A stretch of DNA of 64,000 nt from assembly GCA_016717285.1 (NCBI GenBank), contig JADKFU010000005.1, positions 356,501-420,500 on the forward strand. Direction: 5' to 3'. Position 1 is the stretch's first letter. Each line of letters begins with the position of its first letter. The position numbers and the translations under genes are program-made. Source of the stretch: Chitinophagaceae bacterium. GTDB lineage: Bacteria; Bacteroidota; Bacteroidia; Chitinophagales; UBA10324. Under the pieces are notes generated by a model. That model saw only the letters and a program-made list of their open reading frames with translations. It did no database searches and had not been told where the DNA came from. Shown here piece by piece: positions 1-9,161 of the stretch.

Positions 1-91
1 TTTTAACATTTGGTAATGGATACAGTCCTGTAAACAGAAAACAAACGCCGACGATCTGCCTGGTATTTATTCGTTAAGACAGCCTGGAATT

Positions 92-1168
92 TTATTCTTT
101 TAGTTTGTCGTACACAATTTCTCTTTTCATACCCGGAACTTCCAATACCATGTTTTCACCATACACTGCAGCAGGTGTCTGATAACCAATTTTCAATTCT
201 CCATGTAAAACTTTCTGAGTGATGAGCAAGGTAGTAATGAATGTTAGGGTGTAACCTTCCGGTCCGCTCATTCTTGCTGTTACACTTTTACCTGTTGCGT
301 TGCTGACTTGTCCCCAGATAAGGCAAATGGCTTCATTACGTTGTGCATCAGATGGTCCGGCAGCACGTGCATTAATTTTCCTGCTCACGAAACTGCGCAC
401 TTTTGAAGTTCTCAGCAACCAATTGTAAAAAGACTGAAATTTTAATGCCCTGTAAATGGCAGGTTGAATGTTCGTATATGTTTCAATGTCCGGAATGCCG
501 GTTGTGAAATGTGCTGTCGAAATATCACCCCAGGGAATACGCATCGCAAATAATTTCTTCCTGCCAAAATCAATTTCCATTCCTTTATCGCCCAAAGGAA
601 CTCGCACAATCACTCCGTTTTTTCTCATCGCACCGCCTTCGCCTAGTTTAGTTGTCATTGTAGTTGCTGTGCCGTGTGAAATTCCACCACCGAGGGTGGC
701 AAAAGCCAATTTAAGGCTATTGGCATCAGGCAGTAATTTCTTGAGGAATAAAGCCATGCAATCTGTAGGCACCACATCAAAACCTACACCCGGCATCACC
801 ATGATGCCGGCTTCTTTGGCTGCAGCATCGAGCTTTTTCAACAACTCAAACAGTGCGATATCACCATTGATATCAAGATAATGCGTGCCAGTTTGCAAAC
901 AGGCATCCACCATTTTTTTTGCAGTTAATGCAAATGGACCTGCAGCATTTACGACCACTGTTACTTCACGCAAGGCATTCAGCAATGCTGTTGTATCATC
1001 AAGACTAAAAATTTTGAAAGGCAGATTTAGTTTTGCAGCAAGCGGTTGAATGGTTGCTGCATTTCTTCCGGCCAGTATGGGTTGCAGTTGATATTGCCTG
1101 GCGAAACGCGCAATTAATTCACCGGTATAACCATTGGCGCCGTAAAGCAAAAAGGAAGATTGATCCAT
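92..1168 (-). CDS. Saccharopine dehydrogenase-like NAD(P)-binding oxidoreductase
   Basis: Predicted soluble NAD(P)-dependent reductase of the saccharopine dehydrogenase / trans-acting enoyl reductase type; the substrate cannot be told from sequence. About 358 residues. It opens with a Rossmann fingerprint (YGANGYTG, residues 9-16), followed by LAGRN and VVNAAGPF, which are typical of the family. I placed the start at the ATG at 1168 because the 10 residues that an upstream start would add do not look conserved, whereas MDQSSFLLYGANGYTG begins right at the fold. It stands alone, divergent from the cupin gene. A paralogue lies at 40687-41721 and shares LAGR, IFSL and MPG.GF..VPTD. Family call firm, function open. 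Confidence 0.85.
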   Translation of the reverse strand: MDQSSFLLYGANGYTGELIARFARQYQLQPILAGRNAATIQPLAAKLNLPFKIFSLDDTTALLNALREVTVVVNAAGPFALTAKKMVDACLQTGTHYLDINGDIALFELLKKLDAAAKEAGIMVMPGVGFDVVPTDCMALFLKKLLPDANSLKLAFATLGGGISHGTATTMTTKLGEGGAMRKNGVIVRVPLGDKGMEIDFGRKKLFAMRIPWGDISTAHFTTGIPDIETYTNIQPAIYRALKFQSFYNWLLRTSKVRSFVSRKINARAAGPSDAQRNEAICLIWGQVSNATGKSVTARMSGPEGYTLTFITTLLITQKVLHGELKIGYQTPAAVYGENMVLEVPGMKREIVYDKLKE

Positions 1169-1386
1169 GGTGAAATGTACACAATGCGATTGAATCAATA
1201 GCGATTCTTTATTGGTATCTTGGAGCCAATCAGTTCTGCATCGCTCCGTTTAATTCGTGAAACAATTTTATTTCTCCTTCATAAATAATAGCTATGAGCA
1301 TCGGAGGATTTAAGATTCACCCACTTCGTGCTTTGTTACTGTTATCAGATCAATGGGTTTTAAAAACAACCATATAAAATTCACAC

Positions 1387-1683
1387 ATGACCATCAACGA
1401 AATAAGATCGCAGTTGCAAAATGCAACCAACCCTGTTGCCAAAGCATTACATAAGAATGATCATTTTAAAGTGCTGGTTATGGGTTTTAAGAAAGGAATG
1501 GTTTTAAAAGAACACCAGGCGCATGTTCCCACCAAAATCACAGTGCTGGAAGGAAAAGTAGCCTACAATGATGTCGATACCAATACCATTTTAAATCAGT
1601 ATGACGAATTTGAAATTCCGGTGAACAAAAAACATTCGGTATCAGCTTTAGAAGATAGTTTATGTTTGCTGACACAAGGATGA
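1387..1683 (+). CDS. Small cupin-domain protein
   Basis: A 98-residue single-domain protein. The central part (KEHQAHVPTKITVLEGKVAY) resembles cupin motif 1, with two histidines and a glycine-ended turn, and NKKHSVSALED resembles motif 2 with its single histidine, so a small metal-binding beta-barrel is likely. There is no signal peptide. Its stop codon lies one base before the ATG of the truncated hemoglobin gene at 1685, so the two are almost certainly co-transcribed. That suggests a shared role in handling a small redox ligand such as NO or O2, but this is inference. The exact function is unknown. Confidence 0.75.
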   Translation: MTINEIRSQLQNATNPVAKALHKNDHFKVLVMGFKKGMVLKEHQAHVPTKITVLEGKVAYNDVDTNTILNQYDEFEIPVNKKHSVSALEDSLCLLTQG

Positions 1684-1684
1684 A

Positions 1685-2077
1685 ATGCAGATGAAAGATA
1701 TTAATGATGAATCTGACATTAGAATACTGGTTGATGCCTTCTACCGCAAAGTGTTGGTTGATCCGGTCATCGGATTTATTTTTACGGAAATAGCTGATCT
1801 CTCCTGGGAGAAGCATATGCCTGTCATGTATGCATTCTGGAGTTCGACCTTATTGGGTGTGGCCGGTTACAACAGCAATCCTATGGAAAAGCACTTTCAT
1901 CTTGATAAAAAAATTAAGCTGGAAAAGGCGCATTTTGATCAATGGCTGAAGTTGTGGGAAGAAACAGTGCATGAACTCTTCTCCGGAAAAACGTCAGAAG
2001 AAGCCATATCAAGAGCGAAAAATATTGCCGCATTGATGCATCACAAGATTGCGCAGCAGCGGAATATAAATTCTTAG
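1685..2077 (+). CDS. Group III truncated hemoglobin
   Basis: Heme globin of the TrHb3 class, 130 residues, the usual length. The FYRKVLVDPVIGFIF opening, the FWSSTLLG segment and HF.QWLKLW are all characteristic. His70 (in KHFHL) aligns best with the proximal F8 histidine of Campylobacter Ctb; His72 is a less likely alternative. Family members bind O2 or NO with high affinity and are linked to nitrosative-stress protection, but the physiological role here is inferred. An in-frame ATG two codons downstream (1691) is an equally possible start. Translated directly after the cupin gene with a one-base gap. Confidence 0.88.
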   Translation: MQMKDINDESDIRILVDAFYRKVLVDPVIGFIFTEIADLSWEKHMPVMYAFWSSTLLGVAGYNSNPMEKHFHLDKKIKLEKAHFDQWLKLWEETVHELFSGKTSEEAISRAKNIAALMHHKIAQQRNINS

Positions 2078-2094
2078 CGACAGTTGCGAGGTGA

Positions 2095-2886
2095 TTAATA
2101 CTGAGATGCAATCAAAGGCATTCCATTCAAGGCTTCTGTTAAAAGCAATAACCAGGTAATGAAATAAGCAATTGAAAAAAGGAGCGTATGTGAAACGCTT
2201 CTCACAATGTCTTTCTGAGATATCCAATAGCCAAACAATGGTAAAAACTGCAAAGCGTGTAAGCCCATAAAATGCGCTACCCGCAAATCACCGAATGCAG
2301 TACTCCAGTTTAATAATGGCAGGCCGGGACCGCCGTCAGCACCACCCACTGAATGCGAAAGACGCGCAGCCATATAACCGCCTTCAAAACAGGAAATTGA
2401 AAAAAGTAGAATGCCCAGCCGTATTCCCCACACATAGCTCATTGGAATGGTAAATTCTTTTTGAAGGAAGAACAGAATCCCCATGCATAAAGTCCACACC
2501 GTTACGGTTAAGATCACGATGCCCATGATGGAAAATATCATTCCGTCAAATGCAGTGGCGACATTAAAGTGAGATGGAACACCTCTCGCCGCCTGTCCTG
2601 CGATGGCTGATTGTTCCACGGTCATCAAAATGATGAACATCCAACTGTAGATGGTTACTGCCCGTTGTTTTTTAAGATACACAAGATACCAGGCCATCGA
2701 CCAGCTCCAGATGGCAACGGAGATGAAAAATTTGAAAGGTTTGATCCATCTGTTAATGCCAAGCAATTCGGTATGATCAAACTGCATCAGCACAAGCATC
2801 AATGCACCTGCAGCAAAATTCAGCAATCCGAAAATGGCCAATACGCGGTTACGGTTCAATAATTCGGTAAAAAAAGATGTTGTCAT
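2095..2886 (-). CDS. Polytopic inner-membrane protein of unknown function
   Basis: 263 residues with about seven hydrophobic segments (residues roughly 15-35, 52-70, 80-95, 115-142, 152-170, 205-222 and 232-252), so an integral inner-membrane protein. No catalytic motif was recognised. Charged or polar loop residues such as GQAARGVPSHFN and SVGGADGGPG lie between helices, and the histidines near HFMGLHALQ could bind a ligand, which is speculation. It starts 3 bases after the stop of the ABA4-like gene upstream, so the two form a two-gene operon. I do not know its family by name. Confidence 0.8.
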   Translation of the reverse strand: MTTSFFTELLNRNRVLAIFGLLNFAAGALMLVLMQFDHTELLGINRWIKPFKFFISVAIWSWSMAWYLVYLKKQRAVTIYSWMFIILMTVEQSAIAGQAARGVPSHFNVATAFDGMIFSIMGIVILTVTVWTLCMGILFFLQKEFTIPMSYVWGIRLGILLFSISCFEGGYMAARLSHSVGGADGGPGLPLLNWSTAFGDLRVAHFMGLHALQFLPLFGYWISQKDIVRSVSHTLLFSIAYFITWLLLLTEALNGMPLIASQY

Positions 2887-2889
2887 AGT

Positions 2890-3336
2890 CTAAAAATTGG
2901 TGGTGATGTATTGCCTTGCTTTATAAGTGCGGATCAAAACATACAGGAGCAAGCCGCATGGACCAAACATAAAAGTAAGCAGCAGGCAGGGTATAAGTAT
3001 CCAGCGATTGATCTGATGCTGCCGTGCATTATTTACGATGAATAGACCTGCAAGCAGGTCAAAGGCAAGATAATGTATCCAGCCTGCCAATAGTAATGCA
3101 GGATTCTTAAAAAGAAGGGCGACTTCATTTAAGGAATTGAATCCGCCATCAGGCGCTTCCCTGATGTGAAATACAATCAAATAAACATACAGTATGGACA
3201 AGATCGCGATGATGCCACTGAAGATTATTTTCTCCGTCAATTTGCGGTATGGCGCAATAATCAGTAACAGCCAACTGCAAAGTGCCAGCATGCTTACAGC
3301 ACTGAAAATTTGATCGTTGTTCATATGAATGGTCAT
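2890..3336 (-). CDS. ABA4-like family membrane protein
   Basis: 148 residues with four predicted transmembrane helices. The segment LLAGWIHYLAFDLLAGLFI and the later MFGPCGLLLYVLIR match the ABA4-like family, named for the plant protein needed for neoxanthin formation. Bacterial members are of unknown biochemical function, so carotenoid involvement here is only a family-level hint. An internal ATG at 3324 (MNNDQ) is a possible alternative start. It is followed after 3 bases by the polytopic protein at 2095-2886, which it probably acts with. Confidence 0.75.
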   Translation of the reverse strand: MTIHMNNDQIFSAVSMLALCSWLLLIIAPYRKLTEKIIFSGIIAILSILYVYLIVFHIREAPDGGFNSLNEVALLFKNPALLLAGWIHYLAFDLLAGLFIVNNARQHQINRWILIPCLLLTFMFGPCGLLLYVLIRTYKARQYITTNF

Positions 3337-3462
3337 TTAAGAAAGAACAAAATACCTATTCAGCAGTCAATGTTACTGCAAACATTCAGATGAATCGTGT
3401 ATTTTTCCTGACGAAACGACTTTGTTTTCTAACAAACCTTCTTACAAAACACAATCAAGCTC

Positions 3463-4011
3463 ATGGCCTCTTCCTATTGTGAAGTAGTTGAAAGCATGGA
3501 ACCGGATAATGTCCATAAGAAATACCACGATTCAGAGTATGGATTTCCGATAGATGATGACAATGCTTTGTTTGAACGATTGATGTTGGAGATTAACCAG
3601 GCAGGCCTTTCCTGGACCACTATTTTAAACAAGAAAGAAAATTTCCGGCGTGCCTTTCATGGTTTTAAGATTGAGAAGGTCGCATCGTATAAGGAAAAGG
3701 ATGTGACTCGTCTGCTGAATGATGCGGGAATTATCAGAAACAGGCTGAAGGTTGCCGCTGCCATTGAAAATGCAAAACGGTTGAAGGTGATTCAGAAAGA
3801 ACACGGTTCCTTTAAGAACTGGCTCAATCTTCATCATCCTAAATCAAAAGATGAATGGGTGAACGTGTTCAGACAAACTTTCAAATTTACCGGTGGTGAA
3901 ATTGTAAATGAGTTCCTCATGAGCATTGGCTATTTAAAAGGAGCGCATGTTGAAGGTTGTCCTGTGTATAAAAAGGTGTTGAAGCGAAGTCCACGCTGGC
4001 ACAATGCATAA
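3463..4011 (+). CDS. tag: DNA-3-methyladenine glycosylase I
   Basis: Base-excision repair enzyme that removes 3-methyladenine from alkylated DNA. 182 residues, near the usual length. The family landmarks are all visible: YHDSEYG (residues 21-27), LFERLMLEINQAGLSW (36-51), and the zinc-knuckle ligands Cys6, His22, and His plus Cys of AHVEGC near the C-terminus. Glu43 corresponds to the conserved Glu38 of the E. coli enzyme and Trp51 to Trp46. One mild departure is Tyr26 where most members have Trp (EWG). The gene stands alone. A second alkyl-base repair protein (AlkD type) is encoded at 19052-20152. Confidence 0.93.
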   Translation: MASSYCEVVESMEPDNVHKKYHDSEYGFPIDDDNALFERLMLEINQAGLSWTTILNKKENFRRAFHGFKIEKVASYKEKDVTRLLNDAGIIRNRLKVAAAIENAKRLKVIQKEHGSFKNWLNLHHPKSKDEWVNVFRQTFKFTGGEIVNEFLMSIGYLKGAHVEGCPVYKKVLKRSPRWHNA

Positions 4012-4105
4012 CAACATTTCATTATGAAATTATGATGGCTGATTTAAATGTAACAGCAGTGTTCTTGTTGTGGGAAGTTATATGTCCGGCTATGCAATAA
4101 GCACT

Positions 4106-4134
4106 TTTGATTTTCGGGGATAATATATATCTTG
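4106..4134 (+). promoter_or_regulatory. Candidate Bacteroidota sigma-A-type promoter
   Basis: A TTTG at 4106-4109 is followed after 18 bases by TATCTTG at 4128-4134, close to the Bacteroidota consensus (TTTG, about 19 bases, TAnnTTTG) but one base short in the -7 box. It lies 13 bases before the ATG at 4148. Judged by eye only. Confidence 0.35.
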
Positions 4135-4147
4135 CAAAGAAAAAATC

Positions 4148-4903
4148 ATGCGAGTTACATCCATTCTGTTTGTCCTAATTGTAATGATTTTCGGCGTTAC
4201 ATCTGTTAGAGCGCAGTCAGGTTCTTCCACAACTAATGTGTATACAGCTTCTGCCGGTGAGACTATTTTTTCTTGGGGAAGTGTTGATGCCGGGGACGAG
4301 AACCTGAATAATATTGTCCGCTTTTCTCCTGTTTTTAACTTCGGGCAACAATTGCACTTCGATTTTAATAATACACTGGGATTTTATACGGGGCTTGATC
4401 TGCGAAACGTAGGTATGATCACTCATACTGCAGAAGATTATCAGATCAAAGAACGTGCATACGGATTAGGTTTGCCATTGGTGATTAAAATTGGAAATTT
4501 CAGCAAAAACATGAATATCGGACTGGGAGGTGAACTGGAAATGATGTTTGCGTATAAACAAAAAATAATCATTCCTGATTATTCAAAAGTTAAAAATATT
4601 GAATGGTTCTCCGACCGGGTCAATATATTTAATCCCTCCCTGCTTGCGGAGGTTAAATTTCGCCAGGGTTTTTACATTCGCTACAAATATTATCTCGATG
4701 ACTTCCTGAATTATAAGGGTGGGTTGACATTTACAACGCCAACAGCTCCATATATCAAAAACATTCCTGATTATGCAAAGTCAAGTCAGCTCATGTATGT
4801 TTCAGTGGGAATGGTGGTTGCGAAGAAGGGAATGAATGGTTCCTCACCCGCTAAAGATGGTTATAGTAATGCCGGTGATGGTTACTTCAGGAGTGTTCAA
4901 TAA
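4148..4903 (+). CDS. Secreted or outer-membrane beta-barrel-like protein
   Basis: 251 residues. It begins with a clear signal peptide (MRVTSILFVLIVMIFGVTSVRAQ) with predicted cleavage after about residue 22. The mature part is rich in alternating aromatic and polar residues (FNNTLGFYTGLDLRNVGM, LGLPLVIKIGNF, LLAEVKFRQGFYIRYKYYLDDFL), the look of outer-membrane barrel strands in Bacteroidota. No named domain was recognised. It stands alone with its own candidate promoter and is convergent with the amidotransferase gene downstream. Function unknown. Confidence 0.75.
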   Translation: MRVTSILFVLIVMIFGVTSVRAQSGSSTTNVYTASAGETIFSWGSVDAGDENLNNIVRFSPVFNFGQQLHFDFNNTLGFYTGLDLRNVGMITHTAEDYQIKERAYGLGLPLVIKIGNFSKNMNIGLGGELEMMFAYKQKIIIPDYSKVKNIEWFSDRVNIFNPSLLAEVKFRQGFYIRYKYYLDDFLNYKGGLTFTTPTAPYIKNIPDYAKSSQLMYVSVGMVVAKKGMNGSSPAKDGYSNAGDGYFRSVQ

Positions 4904-4960
4904 TTATTAGCCTGTTCCGGATTTGGCAGTGAACGTGATTTTTCCCGGGAGAAATCAGGG

Positions 4961-5728
4961 TTAGAAATTCAATGCAGTATAATTTATCTGCAACGATCCG
5001 TTTGATGGTTTCAACGTCAGAAATGTTTTGTTCGGCAGCAATTGCCAGTTGCCTTCATCCAGCGGCTCTGAAGAAATAACAGCAGCACCTTCACGTAATG
5101 AAAGATAAAGGGTGTAGTATGCTTCAAATGTTTCTACTTGCTCCGGAATGGAATCATTATAAATTCTCCACACCTGCAACCTGTCCGGACGAAGTAAAAA
5201 GGCACATATTGAATTGTAGGATTTTTCTTTTGCAACAGCAGTTACAATTCGTTCCATACTTCTTTGCGGATGTTTTTCCTGTTCATCCACTAAGTGCTGA
5301 AGAAAAATTTTTGAATCTGAAGTGCCGGCTTTTTTCGCCTCCTCATGATAAGAATGTATCGTTCCATTGTGACTGAATGCATAAGGTGTTTTTCCGGGTT
5401 GATAAAAGAATGGATGTGCACCATCCAGCGATGCATTCAGACCTTTTGAAGCAAGGCGATTGTGTGCAATGAAAAAAGTGGAACGCGCTTCTCTTACAAT
5501 TGACTGGTAACTCTCATCCCAGGAATTCGCCCTGTCACGTTTATGGATTTCAATCAGGCCATTATTGATAAATGCAATTCCGCATCCATCATTGTGTTCA
5601 CCACGTTCCCACGGCGTTTCCGGTTGGCGACCATTTTGAGAAAGGAATTTTAAAGAAGTAGGACAATGAAGCATTTCATTCAATATGGAAGTTGATTCAT
5701 GGCTTACTTTGGCTATCATTCTGCACAT
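4961..5728 (-). CDS. Class II glutamine amidotransferase
   Basis: 255 residues of the Ntn-type glutaminase fold. The sequence starts Met-Cys-Arg, so removal of Met1 exposes the nucleophilic Cys2. Further landmarks are HNDGCGIAF, FIAHNRLAS and FSHNGTIHSY, which form the glutamine-binding and oxyanion region. It carries only the glutaminase domain, like the stand-alone YafJ/EgtC-type enzymes, so the acceptor partner is not encoded here and the product is unknown. The start is fixed by the need for Cys at position 2. Convergent with the upstream outer-membrane-like gene. Confidence 0.85.
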   Translation of the reverse strand: MCRMIAKVSHESTSILNEMLHCPTSLKFLSQNGRQPETPWERGEHNDGCGIAFINNGLIEIHKRDRANSWDESYQSIVREARSTFFIAHNRLASKGLNASLDGAHPFFYQPGKTPYAFSHNGTIHSYHEEAKKAGTSDSKIFLQHLVDEQEKHPQRSMERIVTAVAKEKSYNSICAFLLRPDRLQVWRIYNDSIPEQVETFEAYYTLYLSLREGAAVISSEPLDEGNWQLLPNKTFLTLKPSNGSLQINYTALNF

Positions 5729-5807
5729 GCGATGGTTTTTATTTTTTTATTGAAGTGAAGTAATTATTGTTTTGATCACTCAGTTGCTTCAGTTTTTAAT
5801 TCAGGAA

Positions 5808-6158
5808 TCATTTATCGATAACAGGATATTTTTTTTTCGCTTCCGCCATTTGATCACCTATCTTACCTGTAAGCATGTGCCAGAACATGATAAAATCCGA
5901 TTGCAGACTAAATATCGGATAAGTGAAGGTTGCAGGTTTATTTCGTTCTATAAATGCATGCGAAACCCAGGCGAAACCATAGCCTAATACCGGAATCAGC
6001 AATAGCAACATCCATTTTGCTGTAATTAGTGTATAAATAAAACAGGCGATCAGCAAAGCCGTTCCAATAAAATGCATTGTCCGCGTAGAAGTCTTCCGGT
6101 GTTCAGAAAGATAGTACGGATAGAATTCAGTGATTGATTGAAATTGGTGTGTTGCCAC
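5808..6158 (-). CDS. DUF962 / Mpo1-like membrane protein
   Basis: About 116 residues from a GTG at 6158; an upstream TTG at 6209 would add 17 residues that look unrelated to the family. The sequence matches the DUF962 pattern: FYPYYLSEHRKTSTRTMHFIG, then two membrane spans, then YGFAWVSHAFIERNKPATF, with IFSLQSDFIMFWHMLTG near the end. The conserved histidines (SEH, MHF, SHAFIE) are those proposed to bind iron in yeast Mpo1, a dioxygenase in 2-hydroxy fatty acid breakdown. A lipid-oxidation role is therefore plausible but unproven. It stands alone. Confidence 0.8.
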   Translation of the reverse strand: MATHQFQSITEFYPYYLSEHRKTSTRTMHFIGTALLIACFIYTLITAKWMLLLLIPVLGYGFAWVSHAFIERNKPATFTYPIFSLQSDFIMFWHMLTGKIGDQMAEAKKKYPVIDK

Positions 6159-6378
6159 GGAAGGTTGATTTTGGAATGTCGAAATTACTAATAGGCCGGA
6201 AACATGCAACGAATGGGATTCTACTTAAACTTTGGCAGGTTCATTTCCTGTGATCTCAAGGTTATTGTTAAATGCAAATCCCGCCACAGTTGTGTCAATT
6301 CAAGAGTTACATAACACTGATGATTTGTATGATGTCCTCAAATTATTTAGCAGTCTTTGAGGAGCATAAATCTAACCT

Positions 6379-8496
6379 TCATTTCATCAACTGATACACC
6401 AGCAGACTTGATAAATAAGCGAGTCCGGTCATATACGCGATCTGAATCAGCGGCCACTTCCATGATCTTGTTTCGCGTTTAACCACAGCTACCGTACTCA
6501 TGCATTGCATGGCAAAAGCAAAAAAGATCATGAGTGAAAAAGCGGTTGCAGCACTGTAAACATGTTGTCCCGTTGCAGGATCAATCTCATTTCGCATGCG
6601 ATCACGAATGGCTTCAAAGTCGGCATCCTGCGAAGAACCGACACTATAAATGGTTGACATGGTGCCAACAAATACTTCCCTTGCTGCAAAAGATGTGATC
6701 AGCGCAATGCCAATTTTCCAGTCAAATCCAAGCGGTCTGATCACCGGCTCTATAAAATGTCCGATGTGTCCGGCGAAGGAAGCACCTAATTTTTCGGCTT
6801 GCAACCTGTTGTTCAATTCAGTTTGCGAAAGTTGATCAGTAGGATGAATCAGCGCATATTTTTCTTCCAATGTCCTCATAGAATTTCCCGGACCAAATGA
6901 AGCGAGGAACCAAAGAATGATGGAAATAGTGATGATTACTTTTCCTGCATCCAATACAAACACTTTCGCTTTCTCAATCATTGTAAGTCCTACATTTCCC
7001 CAACGCGGCCTTCGGTAAATCGGAAGTTCCATCAGGTAATAACTTTTCTCTTTTGCTTTAATGATCAGTTTCATCACCAAGGCTGCCAACAATGCCATCA
7101 CCCATCCCAATAAATAGAGTCCGAGCATGGCCAACCCTTTCAGGTTCATGAAACCAAAAATTCTTTCATCAGGAACGATGAAGCTGATCAGCAAAGCATA
7201 TACAGGAAGCCGGGCCGAACAGCTCATTAAAGGAGTTACCATGATGGTGATAATGCGGTCTTTCCAGTTTTCAATGCCACGTGTTGAAAGAATCGCCGGC
7301 ACTGCGCAGGCCATTCCGCTTACCAATGGCAAAGTTGATTTTCCACTCATACCCACTTTGCGCATCAGCCTGTCCATCAGGAAACTCACCCGTGTCATAT
7401 ATCCGGTATCTTCCAGGATAGAAATGAATCCGAAGAGCAACATGATTTGCGGAATAAAAACCACGATGCCTCCAATTCCGGCCAGCACACCTTCTACTAA
7501 TAAGTTGGTGAAAAGATTTTGCGGCAATGATTTATGCAGTGTTTCCTGCATAAAGCTAAATGCAGTTCCAATGGCTTCCATCGGGTAAGTAGCCCAGGAA
7601 AAAATGGCCTGGAAAACGAAATAGAAAATGAGCAGAAAGATCAGGTAACCATACACCGGATGCAATAACACTGCGTCAATCCGGGCTGTTGTGTCAAGCG
7701 CCTGTTGCCTGCTTTGATCTTGTGAAGTGCAACGGTCGAGTATAGGATTTATCTTTTCGTACCGCTGTAAAATTTCTTCTCCCTGCAGCTTAGCCATCGC
7801 AAACTGGTGTTGTTCCAGGAGGCGTTTGATGCGGCCTTTCTGTTCCACATTGAAACAAAAAATATTGATGTAGTGACAGGCAATCTGGAAGGCGGTATAG
7901 TCGCTGGTAACACCCGTTATTTCTTTCACGCCATCAATCACTTCCGGACAAAGTGGTTTTACCTCCACAAAATTCTTATCAGGAACAGGTATCGTTGTTT
8001 GAATAGCGCGCTTCAGGTCGTTGATGCCTTTTCCTTCACGTGCATTGATCGGAATTACTTTCACGCCTAGATCGACAGCGAGTTGCTGTGTGTCAATGGC
8101 CAGTCCGTTTTTACGGGCTACGTCCATCATGTTCAACGCGATAATGGTGGGAATTTTCAGATCAATAATCTGAGAGCAAAAGAGCAGGTTGCGCTTCAGG
8201 TTGGATGCATCTGCTACAATCACCAATAGATCCGGATGTGATTCATTATCCGGATTCAGCAAAACATCAAACGTGATGAATTCATCAATGCGGCGTGGAT
8301 AAAGACTGTAAGTCCCGGGCAGGTCTATCACATTGGCGGCAAGATCTTTTGACAGCGAAACATAGCCCGTCTTTTTATCGACTGTAACTCCTGCGAAGTT
8401 TCCAACCTTTTGCCGCAGGCCTGTCAATGCATTAAAAAGCGACGACTTGCCACAATTTGGATTTCCTACTAACGCAATTTTTAAGTTCTTCTTCAA
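6379..8496 (-). CDS. feoB: Ferrous iron transport protein B
   Basis: Inner-membrane Fe(II) uptake channel with an N-terminal GTPase domain. 705 residues, normal length. G-protein motifs: G1 GNPNCGKSSLFNALTG (residues 11-26), G3 DLPGTYSL, G4 ALNMMD, G5-like INAREGKG. The C-terminal membrane half carries the two Gate-type segments, including SGKSTLPLVSGMACAVPAI and the later AAREVFVGTMSTIYSV. The only start compatible with the reading frame is a TTG at 8496, because an in-frame TGA lies two codons upstream and no ATG precedes G1. feoA lies 212 bases upstream on the same strand, a wide gap for this pair. Confidence 0.97.
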   Translation of the reverse strand: MKKNLKIALVGNPNCGKSSLFNALTGLRQKVGNFAGVTVDKKTGYVSLSKDLAANVIDLPGTYSLYPRRIDEFITFDVLLNPDNESHPDLLVIVADASNLKRNLLFCSQIIDLKIPTIIALNMMDVARKNGLAIDTQQLAVDLGVKVIPINAREGKGINDLKRAIQTTIPVPDKNFVEVKPLCPEVIDGVKEITGVTSDYTAFQIACHYINIFCFNVEQKGRIKRLLEQHQFAMAKLQGEEILQRYEKINPILDRCTSQDQSRQQALDTTARIDAVLLHPVYGYLIFLLIFYFVFQAIFSWATYPMEAIGTAFSFMQETLHKSLPQNLFTNLLVEGVLAGIGGIVVFIPQIMLLFGFISILEDTGYMTRVSFLMDRLMRKVGMSGKSTLPLVSGMACAVPAILSTRGIENWKDRIITIMVTPLMSCSARLPVYALLISFIVPDERIFGFMNLKGLAMLGLYLLGWVMALLAALVMKLIIKAKEKSYYLMELPIYRRPRWGNVGLTMIEKAKVFVLDAGKVIITISIILWFLASFGPGNSMRTLEEKYALIHPTDQLSQTELNNRLQAEKLGASFAGHIGHFIEPVIRPLGFDWKIGIALITSFAAREVFVGTMSTIYSVGSSQDADFEAIRDRMRNEIDPATGQHVYSAATAFSLMIFFAFAMQCMSTVAVVKRETRSWKWPLIQIAYMTGLAYLSSLLVYQLMK

Positions 8497-8708
8497 GCTT
8501 CAGTCCTTCGTCAGTTATTGCACGTACTATTTAAAGAATACTATGTCGTTCTCGGTAAACAGTTGTTAGTTGCTCAGGTTAATTATTGAATGTTCCTTCG
8601 CTACACGAAAAAAATATTTATTACCCGCATTATTTTCATTCATCCACCGGAAACGGTTGTAACGTGATGAGCGAAAAAATTACCATCATTTACACCTAAG
8701 CAAATAGG

Positions 8709-8963
8709 TTATGTGACAAGCGAAGCAGAACGTACCAATACTGCGTTGGCCTCTTCTTTACGCAGACTCAGTAAATAAGTGCCTATTTTAACAGATATCG
8801 GATCACCAAGTGGCGCGATTTTATCCACGAAAATTTTTTCTCCGGGAAGAAATCCCATTTCCATCAGCTTCAGCGAAAGATCACCTCTTTCCAGTTCCAC
8901 TATTACACCGGATTCGCCTTCCTTCATTTTGCCAAGCGGAAGTACCGAACGATTCTTATTCAC
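8709..8963 (-). CDS. feoA: Ferrous iron transport protein A
   Basis: 84-residue SH3-like cytosolic protein that supports FeoB. The family pattern is clear: LPLGKMKEGESGVIVELERGDLSLKLMEMGFLPGEKIFV followed by PLGDPISVKIGTYLLSLRKEEA. It begins with GTG at 8963. It precedes feoB on the same strand, and the order feoA-feoB is standard. No Fur box was identified by eye in the upstream 200 bases. Confidence 0.93.
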   Translation of the reverse strand: MNKNRSVLPLGKMKEGESGVIVELERGDLSLKLMEMGFLPGEKIFVDKIAPLGDPISVKIGTYLLSLRKEEANAVLVRSASLVT

Positions 8964-9161
8964 TTTCTTATTTAGATTGAGTTTAAATAGCGCAAGTTAG
9001 CAAATTCTGTGAGAGGTGAAAATGATCTTGGTCACCTTTGGAAAAGATGCAATTTGAACATTACAATTACAAATTGAAACTTAGCCAATGCACGTACTTA
9101 CCACGAAGAATTTGCGCTATTCAAAGTTTATCAAAAGCGTTGTAAGTCTGATTGAAATAAC

